Source: Chloroflexota bacterium | GTDB taxonomy: Bacteria; Chloroflexota; Limnocylindria; QHBO01 | Assembly: GCA_013820865.1 (NCBI GenBank) | Contig: JACDHU010000006.1 | Span: 1 to 20,471 of the forward strand | Direction: 5' to 3' | Length of the DNA stretch: 20,471 nt | Part shown: positions 5,464 to 12,976 of the stretch, one piece after another | Layout: each line of letters opens with the position of its first letter | How positions within the stretch are numbered: position 1 is the first letter of the stretch | Made by a program: the position numbers and the translations under genes | The notes under the pieces: generated by a model | Seen by the model: the letters and a program-made list of their open reading frames with translations, nothing else | Database searches by the model: none | Told to the model about the DNA's origin: nothing

Positions 5464-6351
5464 CGGCGCCGACCCGAGGGTCGCAGCGATCGCATCGGCA
5501 ATGACCTCGTAGCCGTCGGCGTTCGGATGGACGTCGCCGTCGCCAATGCTCGTCAGCTCTTCCTCGCGACCGAGAAACACCGCGTACAGGTCCACGAGCT
5601 CGACGCCGCGATCTTCGGCGACGCACGCGATCCGGTCGTTCAGACCCGGAGCCGCGTCGTCCGGATCGCAGGCCACGATCGCGTCGGCGCCGACCAGCGT
5701 GGCTGCCGCGATCGGCCGGACGTCGGGGTTGTAGTACGCGAGCACCAGGATTCGCGCGTCCGAACCGGCATCCGCGAGCGCGTCCTGCACTCCGGCCACG
5801 ACGCCATCCACCGCGCGGGCGGCATCGGTCATGGCATCTGAGACTGCTGCCGTGCAGGCGGCACTGGAGGGATCGGCCTCACACAGCGGGTCCCGGCGGA
5901 TACGCAGGAGCTCGTTGGCTCCAAGGCCGATGGTGACCAGCTCGACTCGGGGGCCGAGCTCATGGATGACGGTCACGACGTCGTCGAGCCGCCGCTCCAG
6001 GAAGCCGACCGCCGTCTCGCCCGGAACGGCGAACACGCGCGTCTCCGTCAGCTGCGGCTCCCCGCGCGCCAGGCGTTCCGAGAGGCGTCCGACATACCCG
6101 TTGCTTCGCGGATTGGGGACGCCGATGCCAAATGTGATCGAGTCACCGATGGCGAGGTATGCGCCGCCCGCCTCCTGCGCTGGCGTCGGGCCTGCGGGCG
6201 GTGACGTGGTAGCGTTGACCGACGGTCTGGCGCTGCTCACCGGAGACGGAACCGGCGACGCGGTTGGATCCGGATCGGCGGCGCAGGCGGCGAGGACAAG
6301 AAGCGCGAGCAGCGCCAGTCTAGGAGCGTGAGACAGCTGGATCCTCGCCAT
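5461..6351 (-). CDS. SGNH/GDSL-family lipoprotein esterase
   Basis: Predicted secreted, lipid-anchored serine esterase or acyl-hydrolase of unknown substrate. The 296-residue protein begins with a signal peptide and lipobox ending LAAC23, then a low-complexity Pro/Ser/Thr linker (about 28-60). Block I is AIGDSITFG with the catalytic Ser71. G112-adjacent VPGETA fits block II. Block III is G144-A-N-E147, keeping the Asn but with Glu in place of the usual Asp. Block V is GDGDVHPN with His275; the acidic partner sits two or four residues before His rather than the usual three. The start at 6351 overlaps the end of rnhA by 32 nt, but is needed to include the signal peptide. The stop overlaps the candidate rnpB -35. 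Confidence 0.87.
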   Translation of the reverse strand: MARIQLSHAPRLALLALLVLAACAADPDPTASPVPSPVSSARPSVNATTSPPAGPTPAQEAGGAYLAIGDSITFGIGVPNPRSNGYVGRLSERLARGEPQLTETRVFAVPGETAVGFLERRLDDVVTVIHELGPRVELVTIGLGANELLRIRRDPLCEADPSSAACTAAVSDAMTDAARAVDGVVAGVQDALADAGSDARILVLAYYNPDVRPIAAATLVGADAIVACDPDDAAPGLNDRIACVAEDRGVELVDLYAVFLGREEELTSIGDGDVHPNADGYEVIADAIAATLGSAP

Positions 6352-6742
6352 CGATTGCCACGTTGGAAAGGCGATCGGCCTCCTTGTTCAGCGCGCGAGG
6401 CACGTGGCCCACGGTGTAACCGGTGAAGCGGCGCAGCAACGGCATCACGGCGGCGTGAATCGGCTTGAGATCGGGGTGCTTGACGCGGTACACGCCGGTG
6501 ATCTGGCGCGCCACCAGCTCGGAGTCCATGCGCAGGTCAACATGCGTCGCACCGAGGCGCAATGCCTCCTCGAGGGCCAGGCGCACCGCCGTCCACTCGG
6601 CAACGTTGTTCGTGGCGTGGCCCAGGCCCTGCGCAATCTCGGCGCGAACGGAGCCGTCGGCCGTATCTCGCAGGATGGCTCCGGCACCCGCCGGACCGGG
6701 GTTCCCGCGCGCGGCGCCATCCGTGTGGATCAGGAGTCGCAC
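6320..6742 (-). CDS. rnhA: Ribonuclease HI family protein
   Basis: Endonuclease that cuts the RNA strand of RNA:DNA hybrids. With a GTG start at 6742 it is a 140-aa protein, and all four acidic metal ligands are visible: D8 (HTDGAARGNPGPAG), E49 (NNVAEWTA), D73 (RMDSELV) and D123 (LNKEADRLSN), with His113 in the active-site loop. The motif style resembles the short RnhA/YpeP-like branch rather than E. coli RnhA. Longer ATG-started versions would extend into the sdhB C-terminus and add unrelated sequence, so the GTG, 10 nt after the sdhB stop, was chosen. The ribosome site is weak. It is probably co-transcribed behind the sdh genes. Confidence 0.9.
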   Translation of the reverse strand: MRLLIHTDGAARGNPGPAGAGAILRDTADGSVRAEIAQGLGHATNNVAEWTAVRLALEEALRLGATHVDLRMDSELVARQITGVYRVKHPDLKPIHAAVMPLLRRFTGYTVGHVPRALNKEADRLSNVAIDGEDPAVSRS

Positions 6743-6752
6743 GCGCCCGCCG

Positions 6753-7460
6753 TCATCGGATGCCTGCTTTGCCGATCTCACCGGTGACCTCGAGGATGGC
6801 GCGAGTGATCTTGATGTCGCGCGGGCAGGCCTCGACGCAGTTGAAGACCGTGCGACAGCGCCACACACCATCGGGATCGGCCATGATCTCGAGCCGCTCC
6901 TGCTTGGCGGTGTCGCGCGAGTCAACGATGAACCGATGCGCGTTCACGATCGCCGCCGGCCCGACGTACGACTGGTCCGACCAGAACACCGGGCAGGCCG
7001 AGGTGCACGCTGCGCACAGGATGCATCGGCTGGTGTCCTCGTATCGCTCGCGGTCGGCCGGGGACTGGCGGCGCTCCTTGCCATCGGCGGGAATCTCATC
7101 GTTGACCAGGAACGGCATCGTCTGCTTGAAGGATTCCCAGAACGGCTCCATGTCGACCAGCAGGTCCTTCACGACGTCCATGCCGCGGATGGCCTCGACC
7201 GTGATCTTCGTCCCGGCGTCCTTGACGAGGTACTCGCAGGCAAGCCGGTTGCGCCCGTTGATGAGCATCGCGTCGGAGCCGCACACGCCGTGCGCGCACG
7301 ATCGCCGGAAGGTGAGCGTCCCATCCTGGTACCACTTCACCTGGTGCAGGAGGTCGAGCACGCGATCGGTCGGCTCGGCCTCGACGGCGTACTCCTCCCA
7401 GTGCGGAACATCGTCAGCCTCGGGGTTGTAGCGGCGGATGCGCAGCTGAACGTTCATCAT
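6753..7460 (-). CDS. sdhB: Succinate dehydrogenase iron-sulfur subunit
   Basis: Electron-transfer subunit of respiratory complex II, passing electrons from the flavin of SdhA to quinone. The 235 residues hold all three clusters. [2Fe-2S]: C55, C60 and C75, with D63 as the fourth ligand (SCAHGVCGSD), the same Asp substitution as in E. coli SdhB. [4Fe-4S]: C146-x2-C149-x2-C152 together with C212 followed by Pro. [3Fe-4S]: C156 with C202 and C208. The quinone-site region CPVFWSDQSYVGPAA follows C156 directly. Two adjacent ATG codons (7460 and 7457) could start it. The gene lies 4 nt after the sdhA stop. Confidence 0.96.
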   Translation of the reverse strand: MMNVQLRIRRYNPEADDVPHWEEYAVEAEPTDRVLDLLHQVKWYQDGTLTFRRSCAHGVCGSDAMLINGRNRLACEYLVKDAGTKITVEAIRGMDVVKDLLVDMEPFWESFKQTMPFLVNDEIPADGKERRQSPADRERYEDTSRCILCAACTSACPVFWSDQSYVGPAAIVNAHRFIVDSRDTAKQERLEIMADPDGVWRCRTVFNCVEACPRDIKITRAILEVTGEIGKAGIR

Positions 7461-7464
7461 CGGT

Positions 7465-9252
7465 CTAGTAGGTCCTCGCCTTTGGCTCGAATTTCGTGAT
7501 GGTCACCGGCTTGTAGGTTAGTGAGAGGTCACCACCGGCCGGATCGCGCGTGATGAACGTGTGCTTCAGCCAGTCAGCGTCGTCGCGCTCAGGGAAGTCC
7601 TCGCGCGCGTGACCACCGCGGCTCTCGCGGCGCGCAAGGGCCGATCCCACCGTGGCCTCGGCGCAGTCCAGCAGGAAATTGAGCTCGAACGCTTCACCGA
7701 GATCGGTGTTGTAGCGGCTGCCCTTGTCGTCGACGAGAAGGTGCCTGGCCCGCTTGCGCAATGCCGCGACCTCGTCGCGACATTCGGTCAGGAGCTGCTG
7801 CGTGCGGTACACGCCGCACTTGGTGAACATCGTCTCCTGGAGTTCGGCCCGGATGACGGCCGGCCGCTCTCCCCGGGTGCCTTCGAGCAGATCGCGAGCG
7901 TGGGCCTGGACCGATGCCTCCGCCTCCGCGTCGGCCGCCGGCTCCGGCAGGTCCGCAAGATCGGCCGCCATGCGCTTCCCGGCACGACGCCCGAAAACGA
8001 GGATGTCGAGCAGCGAGTTCGTCCCCAGGCGGTTCGCGCCATGCACGCTCACACAGGCCACCTCGCCGGCGGCGTAGAAGCCGGGGACGATCGCACCGGC
8101 GGCGTCCCGCAGCACGCGGCCGTCGACGTCGGTCGGCACCCCGCCCATGGCGTAGTGGGCCGTCGGCTGGATCGGCACGAGATCGGTCAGTGGCTCGAGG
8201 CCGAAGTAGGTGCGGATGAATCCGCTCATATCGGGCAGCTTCTTGTTGAGCACTTCGGCGCCCAGGTGACGGACGTCGAGGTGCACGAAGTCGCTGCCGC
8301 CGATCCCGCGGCCTTCCGCGATCTCGAGGTAAATGGAGCGGCTCACGACGTCACGCGACGCCAGGTCCTTCATGGTAGGCGCGTAACGCTCCATGAAGCG
8401 CTCGCCGGTGTCGTTGACGAGGAACCCGCCCTCGCCACGCATCGCCTCCGACAGGAGGAAGCCAAGCCTGTGCATGCCGGTCGGGTGGAACTGGAAGAAC
8501 TCCATGTCCTCCAACGGCAGCCCGCGCCGATACGGGATGGCCATGCCGTCGCCGGTCAGTGTGTGCGCATTCGACGTGACCTTGAAGATCTTGCCGTAGC
8601 CACCGGTGGCGAACAGGACCGCCTTGGCGCGAAAGGCGTGCAGCTCCGAGGTCGCGGTCTGCATGGCGATCACGCCACTCACGCGCCCATCGGGTCCCTC
8701 CGGCAGCGCGAGATCCAGGACCTGGTACTCGTCGAAGAAGGTGACCTCCCGGCGAATGCACTGCTGGAACAGGGTCTGGAGAATTGCGTGGCCGGTGCGG
8801 TCGGCGGCGAAGCAGCTGCGCCGAACCGGCCCCTCGCCATAGTTGCGCGTGTGCCCGCCGAACCGGCGCTGGTTGATCAGGCCGTCCTCGGTGCGGTCGA
8901 ACGGTAGACCCAGGTGCTCGAGGTTGATGATCGTCTCGACCGCGTCGTGACACATGACCTCCGCCGCGTCCTGGTCGACGAGATAGTCGCCGCCCTTGAC
9001 CGTGTCGAACCAGTGCCACTCCCAGTGGTCCTCCTCGGTGTTGCCGAGCGCGGCACACACCCCACCCTGGGCAGCACCAGTGTGGCTGCGCGACGGATAG
9101 AGCTTGCTGATGACGCCGATGCGGGCGGTCGGCCCCAGCTCCTGCTTCAGCTCGAGTGCGGCGTACAGCCCGGCACCGCCGGCGCCGACCACGATGGCAT
9201 CCATCTCGTGCACGCGGGTCGGCGAGACTCCGCCTCGCGCGGCGAGGGTCAT
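7465..9252 (-). CDS. sdhA: Succinate dehydrogenase flavoprotein subunit
   Basis: Catalytic subunit that oxidises succinate to fumarate with covalent FAD. The 595 residues show the dinucleotide fold VVGAGGAGLYAALE (21-34) and the FAD-linking His57 in SRSHTGAAQGG. The substrate-site residues follow: H256 (FHPTG), R272 (AMRGEGG), H366 (AHYAMGG) and R408 (NRLGTNS). The start is taken as ATG 9252, which overlaps the sdhD stop as ATGA. A second ATG at 9204 (MDAIVVGAGG) would also give a complete flavin fold and cannot be excluded; a longer frame reaching into sdhD is a shadow. The order is sdhC-sdhD-sdhA-sdhB in transcription direction. Confidence 0.96.
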   Translation of the reverse strand: MTLAARGGVSPTRVHEMDAIVVGAGGAGLYAALELKQELGPTARIGVISKLYPSRSHTGAAQGGVCAALGNTEEDHWEWHWFDTVKGGDYLVDQDAAEVMCHDAVETIINLEHLGLPFDRTEDGLINQRRFGGHTRNYGEGPVRRSCFAADRTGHAILQTLFQQCIRREVTFFDEYQVLDLALPEGPDGRVSGVIAMQTATSELHAFRAKAVLFATGGYGKIFKVTSNAHTLTGDGMAIPYRRGLPLEDMEFFQFHPTGMHRLGFLLSEAMRGEGGFLVNDTGERFMERYAPTMKDLASRDVVSRSIYLEIAEGRGIGGSDFVHLDVRHLGAEVLNKKLPDMSGFIRTYFGLEPLTDLVPIQPTAHYAMGGVPTDVDGRVLRDAAGAIVPGFYAAGEVACVSVHGANRLGTNSLLDILVFGRRAGKRMAADLADLPEPAADAEAEASVQAHARDLLEGTRGERPAVIRAELQETMFTKCGVYRTQQLLTECRDEVAALRKRARHLLVDDKGSRYNTDLGEAFELNFLLDCAEATVGSALARRESRGGHAREDFPERDDADWLKHTFITRDPAGGDLSLTYKPVTITKFEPKARTY

Positions 9253-9680
9253 GAGGCGCTCGGGTCGAACAGGGCGATGATGGCAATGCCCAGGATCAGC
9301 CACGCCGCGCTGATGAACAACAGGACGCCGATGATCAGGCTGCGCGCCGTCCGATGCGCCACGTAGTCGCTGATCACGATGCGCGCGCCGTTCACGCCGT
9401 GCATGAACGCGAGCACCAGCAGCAGCAGGTCGTAGATGCGCCAGAACGGCGTCCCCCATCGGCTCTGGACGAAGGCGAAGTCGATCTGGTCACCGGTGAG
9501 GACCACCAGCACGTGCATGATGAACATGTGGCCGAGTGCCAGGAAGACGAGCGCCAGTCCCGACAGCCGCATGAAGATCCACCAGAACCGTTCGCGTCCT
9601 GATGCCTCCGGCTTCGGACGAGCGGCGCGCGAGGGGTTGCTGTAGATCGTCCGCGGTCGCCGGTTTGTGCTGGCGGTCAT
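9249..9680 (-). CDS. sdhD: Succinate dehydrogenase membrane anchor subunit SdhD
   Basis: Membrane anchor and quinone/heme b subunit of complex II. The 143 residues have a basic N-terminal tail (1-33) and three membrane helices at about 36-60, 83-105 and 113-137. His94 lies in MHGVNGARIVISDY, the typical heme-ligand segment; H51 and H55 lie in the first helix. The start at 9680 has GGGGA about 8 nt upstream and follows the sdhC stop by 4 nt. The C/D naming follows gene order; sequence alone would not separate the two anchors with certainty. Confidence 0.88.
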   Translation of the reverse strand: MTASTNRRPRTIYSNPSRAARPKPEASGRERFWWIFMRLSGLALVFLALGHMFIMHVLVVLTGDQIDFAFVQSRWGTPFWRIYDLLLLVLAFMHGVNGARIVISDYVAHRTARSLIIGVLLFISAAWLILGIAIIALFDPSAS

Positions 9681-9684
9681 CGGC

Positions 9685-10074
9685 TCATCCCCATGGCAGG
9701 TAGGGAGTGAGGATGATGAGTCCCAACGGGACCATGGCGATGGTCGTGGCAGCGATGACGCCGTAGGTCAGAGGGCGGTAGTAGATGGTGGTGGACGGCC
9801 AGAAATCCATGACGATCACGCGCAGCCCGTTGAGCGAGTGGTACACGAGCGCGGCCATGAGCAGCACCTCACCGATCTTGGCCGGAAGGTTGGCGTAGAA
9901 CGTCTGGGTGAAGTCGTAGACCTCAGGACCGAACAGGATGGTCGAGGTCTCAACGATGTGGAGGAACAGGAAGAGCAGCACGCCGAGGCCGCTGGCCCGA
10001 TGGCCGAACCAGGCCAACTGCGCCCACGACATCCGGTAGCCGAACAGGTTGATCAACTCGTGACTTCTCTCCAC
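9685..10074 (-). CDS. sdhC: Succinate dehydrogenase cytochrome b subunit SdhC
   Basis: First anchor subunit of complex II. The 129 residues contain HRASGLGVLLFLFLHIVE, the classic SdhC first-helix signature (His-Arg-x-Ser/Thr-Gly), then helices at about 66-88 and 103-125. His79 in YHSLNGLRVIVMDFW is the expected heme b ligand. The start is a GTG at 10074 without a clear ribosome site; an internal ATG at 10032 is possible but would leave the N-terminus very short. A TAGAAT -10-like element 45 nt upstream suggests that the sdhCDAB unit has its own promoter although idh lies just upstream. Confidence 0.92.
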   Translation of the reverse strand: MERSHELINLFGYRMSWAQLAWFGHRASGLGVLLFLFLHIVETSTILFGPEVYDFTQTFYANLPAKIGEVLLMAALVYHSLNGLRVIVMDFWPSTTIYYRPLTYGVIAATTIAMVPLGLIILTPYLPWG

Positions 10075-10119
10075 GGGGCACCGCCCGACGCGGAACGGCG
10101 CGGAACTAGCGGCCCCCCG

Positions 10120-10125
10120 ATTCTA
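10120..10125 (-). promoter_or_regulatory. Candidate -10 element of the sdhCDAB operon
   Basis: GCTAGAAT on the minus strand with TAGAAT at 10125-10120, 45 nt before the sdhC GTG, in the 62-nt gap after idh. No recognisable -35. Confidence 0.45.
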
Positions 10126-10136
10126 GCCCCGTACGC

Positions 10137-11138
10137 TCAAACGCGGGCGGCAACCGCCTCGCCGAACTCGCGGGTGCCGGCCGAGCCGCCCAGGTCGTAG
10201 GTGACGGTGGTGCCCTCGGCCACCACTGCGCGAACGGCGGATTCGACGGCGTTCGCCGCATCGGTCTCTCCGAGGTGGCGCAGCATGAGCGCGCCCGAGA
10301 GAATGAGTGCCGTCGGATTGGCCTTGTTCAATCCCGCGTACTTGGGCGCGGAGCCGTGGACCGGCTCGAAGACGGCGGCTGTCTCGCCGATATTCGCGCC
10401 CGGGGCAACCCCAAGTCCCCCGACCAGCCCCGCGGCAAGATCGGACACGATGTCGCCGTACAGGTTGGGAAGCACGAGCACGTCATACAGCTCCGGCTTC
10501 TGGACGAGCTGCATGCACATGTTGTCGACGATGCGGTCCTCAAAGTCGACGCGCCCGGCGTACTCGGCCGCCACCTGGCCGCAGCTCTCGAGGAAGAGGC
10601 CGTCGGACAGCTTCATGATGTTCGCCTTGTGGACCGCCGTCACCTTGCGTCGACCGTTGTTGACGGCGTATTCGAACGCGTAGCGCGCGATCCGTTGCGA
10701 TGCGGCCCGGGTGATGATCTTGATGCTCTCAGCCGCATCGGGCCCGACGCGATGCTCGATGCCGGCGTACAGGTCCTCGGTGTTCTCGCGCACGATGATG
10801 AGATCGATGTCCTCGTAGCGCGACGCCACTCCCTTCATGCTGCGCGCCGGTCGGACGTTTGCGTACAGTTCCAGCGCCTGGCGCAGGCTCACGTTCACCG
10901 AGCGGAAACCGGAGCCGACGGGCGTGGTGATCGGTCCCTTGATGGCGACGCCGTTGCGCCGGATCGACTCGAGGACGCGGTCCGGCAAAGGCGTGCCCTC
11001 GGCGGCTATCGTCGCCTCCCCGGCCTCCTGGACGTCCCAATCGAAGCCGATGCCGGTTGCTTCCAAGACACCACGGGTGGCATCCGCCAGCTCCGGCCCG
11101 ATCCCGTCACCGGGTATGAGGGTCACGCTGTAGGTCAA
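10137..11138 (-). CDS. icd: Isocitrate dehydrogenase (short IDH/IPMDH family)
   Basis: Oxidative decarboxylation of isocitrate to 2-oxoglutarate. The fold begins TLIPGDGIGPE; substrate residues appear in SVNVSLRQALELYANVRP and the RENTEDLYAG block, which separates isocitrate from isopropylmalate enzymes; the metal site is LYGDIVSD. At about 333 aa it belongs to the short IDH3-like type, usually NAD-dependent, but the cofactor pocket is mixed (see findings), so coenzyme preference is left open. Three in-frame non-ATG starts exist. TTG 11138 is preferred because GGAG lies 7 nt upstream; TTG 11144 is too close to that site and GTG 11126 too far. Confidence 0.92.
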   Translation of the reverse strand: MTYSVTLIPGDGIGPELADATRGVLEATGIGFDWDVQEAGEATIAAEGTPLPDRVLESIRRNGVAIKGPITTPVGSGFRSVNVSLRQALELYANVRPARSMKGVASRYEDIDLIIVRENTEDLYAGIEHRVGPDAAESIKIITRAASQRIARYAFEYAVNNGRRKVTAVHKANIMKLSDGLFLESCGQVAAEYAGRVDFEDRIVDNMCMQLVQKPELYDVLVLPNLYGDIVSDLAAGLVGGLGVAPGANIGETAAVFEPVHGSAPKYAGLNKANPTALILSGALMLRHLGETDAANAVESAVRAVVAEGTTVTYDLGGSAGTREFGEAVAARV

Positions 11139-11184
11139 GGTCAATCTCCACGGCTGCCGATCAAAGCGTCGGCGTGCCGGGTGA

Positions 11185-11190
11185 AGTCTA
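11185..11190 (-). promoter_or_regulatory. Candidate -10 element of idh
   Basis: GCTAGACT on the minus strand with TAGACT at 11190-11185, 46 nt before the preferred TTG start and in the 60-nt gap after the MFS gene. Identical to the octamer upstream of the SLH protein gene. Confidence 0.45.
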
Positions 11191-11204
11191 GCCCGATCGT
11201 CCTT

Positions 11205-12839
11205 TCATTGGCCCAGCTCGGCCAGGCGCCGCGTCATCAGCACGTCGGCGGCTATGACGCTGTGCGAGCTACCGGTCACGGCCTCAAGGAAGGCATCGCG
11301 GGACAGGCGATGGCCCTCCATCGGCTCGAGGGCCACGACGTTCGCCGTCCGCGGTCGATCCGTTAGGAGGGCGATCTCACCGAACCCGTCGCCGGAGCCC
11401 AGTGTCGCCACGCGACGTCTGTCATGAACGATCTCCACGGTGCCATCCGCGATCACGTAGAACGCGTCGCCCGGCGCACCCTCCTCGATGATTCGGTCGC
11501 CGGTGTCGAAGCGGACTGAATCGAGGCTCTGCGCCAGTTGCTCGATGATGGTCAGTGGCAGCGGGGCGAACATCGGGATCTGGCGCAGCAGGGCCACCTC
11601 GCGGTGCGGGACGACCGCGGCGGCGTCGGCTCGGCGGATCAGCGGGTAGGTCACGATGGCCGTGACCGGCAACACCGCGCCGGTGATCATCAGCGCGCCC
11701 CCGATGCCCGCCATCTCGACGAGCAGCGGGGCGAGCGCGGCTCCGCTCGCGATCCCCAGCGCCGCCACGCCTTCCAGAGCGCCGAAGACCCGCCCTCGAA
11801 CGTCGTTGGGCACGCACCGCTGGAGCAGGGTGAAACCCGATACATCGAGCGCGGCATTCGCGGCACCCACCACGCCCAGAGCCACGAATGCGACAACACC
11901 GAACGGGGCGACTCCGAGCAGAAGGATGGGCAGCCCCCACAGGGCCAGGGAGACCGCGAACGGCGTCGATAGGCTGCGACCGGCGACAAGGGTGATGGCG
12001 ACCACCGCCCCGAGGAGGCCGCCGGCCCCGATGGCCGACGTCAAGTAGCCGACGCCCGACTGCCCAAGGCCGAGGAGCTCCACCGCCGTCGCCACGATGA
12101 GCACCGTGAGGGCGCCGCGAACAAGGGTCTGGGCCCCGAAGAGCCCGATCACCAGGCCGGCCGATGGATACCTGCGCAGCGCACGAAAGCCCGCGAAGGC
12201 CTCGCGCAGCCGCGATGAGGCGGTCGCGGGCGCTGCTGCCGGACGGCGGACGGCCGCCACCTCCATGGAGAGCACCATGCTCGCGGCTGCGACGTAGGCA
12301 ATCGCCGCCACCCCGAGGCCCAGGCTCGGTCCGCCCAGCATGAGCAGGAGGCCGGCCGCTACCGGACCCACCATCCCACCAACTGCCTCACCCAGGCTGA
12401 TGACTGCGTTACCCGCCACGAGCTCTTCGGGTGCCCGCGCGAGCGCAGGCATCAACGACAGCGTCGTCGCGCGATGGAGACCCAGCAGAATGCCCTCGGC
12501 GACGACGGCTCCCAGAACGATCGGCAGCGGGAGGCCGGTCACCGCTCCGACGGCGACGATTCCGACCATGGATGCTCGTCCGAGGTGAACGACCAACAGC
12601 ACCCGCGCGCGTGAGAAGCGGTCGGCGAACGCGCTCGACAGCGGCGTCAGCAGGCCGGCCGGAAGGGATCGGAAGGTTGCGACCAGGCCGGCCGCGAGCA
12701 CGCCGCCGACCTCGTAGGCGAATACCAACAGGCTCACGAGATAGGCGCCATCGGCCGCCATCGCCATCAGCCATCCGAGCTCGAGCTTCCGCAGCGAGCG
12801 ATTGGCCATCACCTGTCGAAGGGCGCCGAGGAACCTCAT
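11205..12839 (-). CDS. MFS transporter with C-terminal cyclic-nucleotide-binding domain
   Basis: A 544-aa fusion. Residues about 10-402 are a major facilitator unit with alternating hydrophobic helices, the loop-2/3-type motif FADRFSRARVLL (71-82) and a second-half equivalent NDVRGRVFG (345-353); it resembles the EntS/MFS_3 exporter branch. Residues about 418-530 form a cNMP-binding domain (IPMFAPLP...GDRIIEEGAPGDAFYVIADGTVEI) with phosphate-cassette residues E488 and R497 in FGEIALLTDRPRTA. The natural inference is transport, or a sensor function, gated by cAMP, cGMP or a similar ligand; no substrate is evident. The ATG at 12839 has only a weak ribosome site. It is divergent from sucC across 137 nt. 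Confidence 0.88.
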   Translation of the reverse strand: MRFLGALRQVMANRSLRKLELGWLMAMAADGAYLVSLLVFAYEVGGVLAAGLVATFRSLPAGLLTPLSSAFADRFSRARVLLVVHLGRASMVGIVAVGAVTGLPLPIVLGAVVAEGILLGLHRATTLSLMPALARAPEELVAGNAVISLGEAVGGMVGPVAAGLLLMLGGPSLGLGVAAIAYVAAASMVLSMEVAAVRRPAAAPATASSRLREAFAGFRALRRYPSAGLVIGLFGAQTLVRGALTVLIVATAVELLGLGQSGVGYLTSAIGAGGLLGAVVAITLVAGRSLSTPFAVSLALWGLPILLLGVAPFGVVAFVALGVVGAANAALDVSGFTLLQRCVPNDVRGRVFGALEGVAALGIASGAALAPLLVEMAGIGGALMITGAVLPVTAIVTYPLIRRADAAAVVPHREVALLRQIPMFAPLPLTIIEQLAQSLDSVRFDTGDRIIEEGAPGDAFYVIADGTVEIVHDRRRVATLGSGDGFGEIALLTDRPRTANVVALEPMEGHRLSRDAFLEAVTGSSHSVIAADVLMTRRLAELGQ

Positions 12840-12865
12840 CGCTCGGGAACGACACGCATTGGCTC

Positions 12866-12871
12866 AGCGTA
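12866..12871 (-). promoter_or_regulatory. Candidate -10 element of the MFS-cNMP gene
   Basis: CCCGCTACGCT on the minus strand with TACGCT at 12871-12866, 26 nt before the ATG. It shares CCCGCTAC with the sucC and mcm elements. Weak on its own. Confidence 0.3.
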
Positions 12872-12903
12872 GCGGGCACGCGCGGGCGCCGATACGGTCC
12901 CGC

Positions 12904-12909
12904 TACAAT
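12904..12909 (+). promoter_or_regulatory. Candidate -10 element of sucCD
   Basis: CCCGCTACAATC on the plus strand with TACAAT at 12904-12909, 67 nt before the sucC GTG. No good -35. The same 12-mer lies before mcm. Confidence 0.5.
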
Positions 12910-12976
12910 CGGTCGCCCGCGGTCGGCTCGGCCCGACTGAGCGCGCCGGCCCGCAGATTCGCATCAGGAGAACCGC

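Noticed and set aside
9253..9459. N-terminal extension of SdhA upstream of 9252
   Set aside because: It would overlap sdhD by about 200 nt in another frame and adds Arg/His-rich sequence unlike any SdhA; the ATGA start at 9252 fits better.
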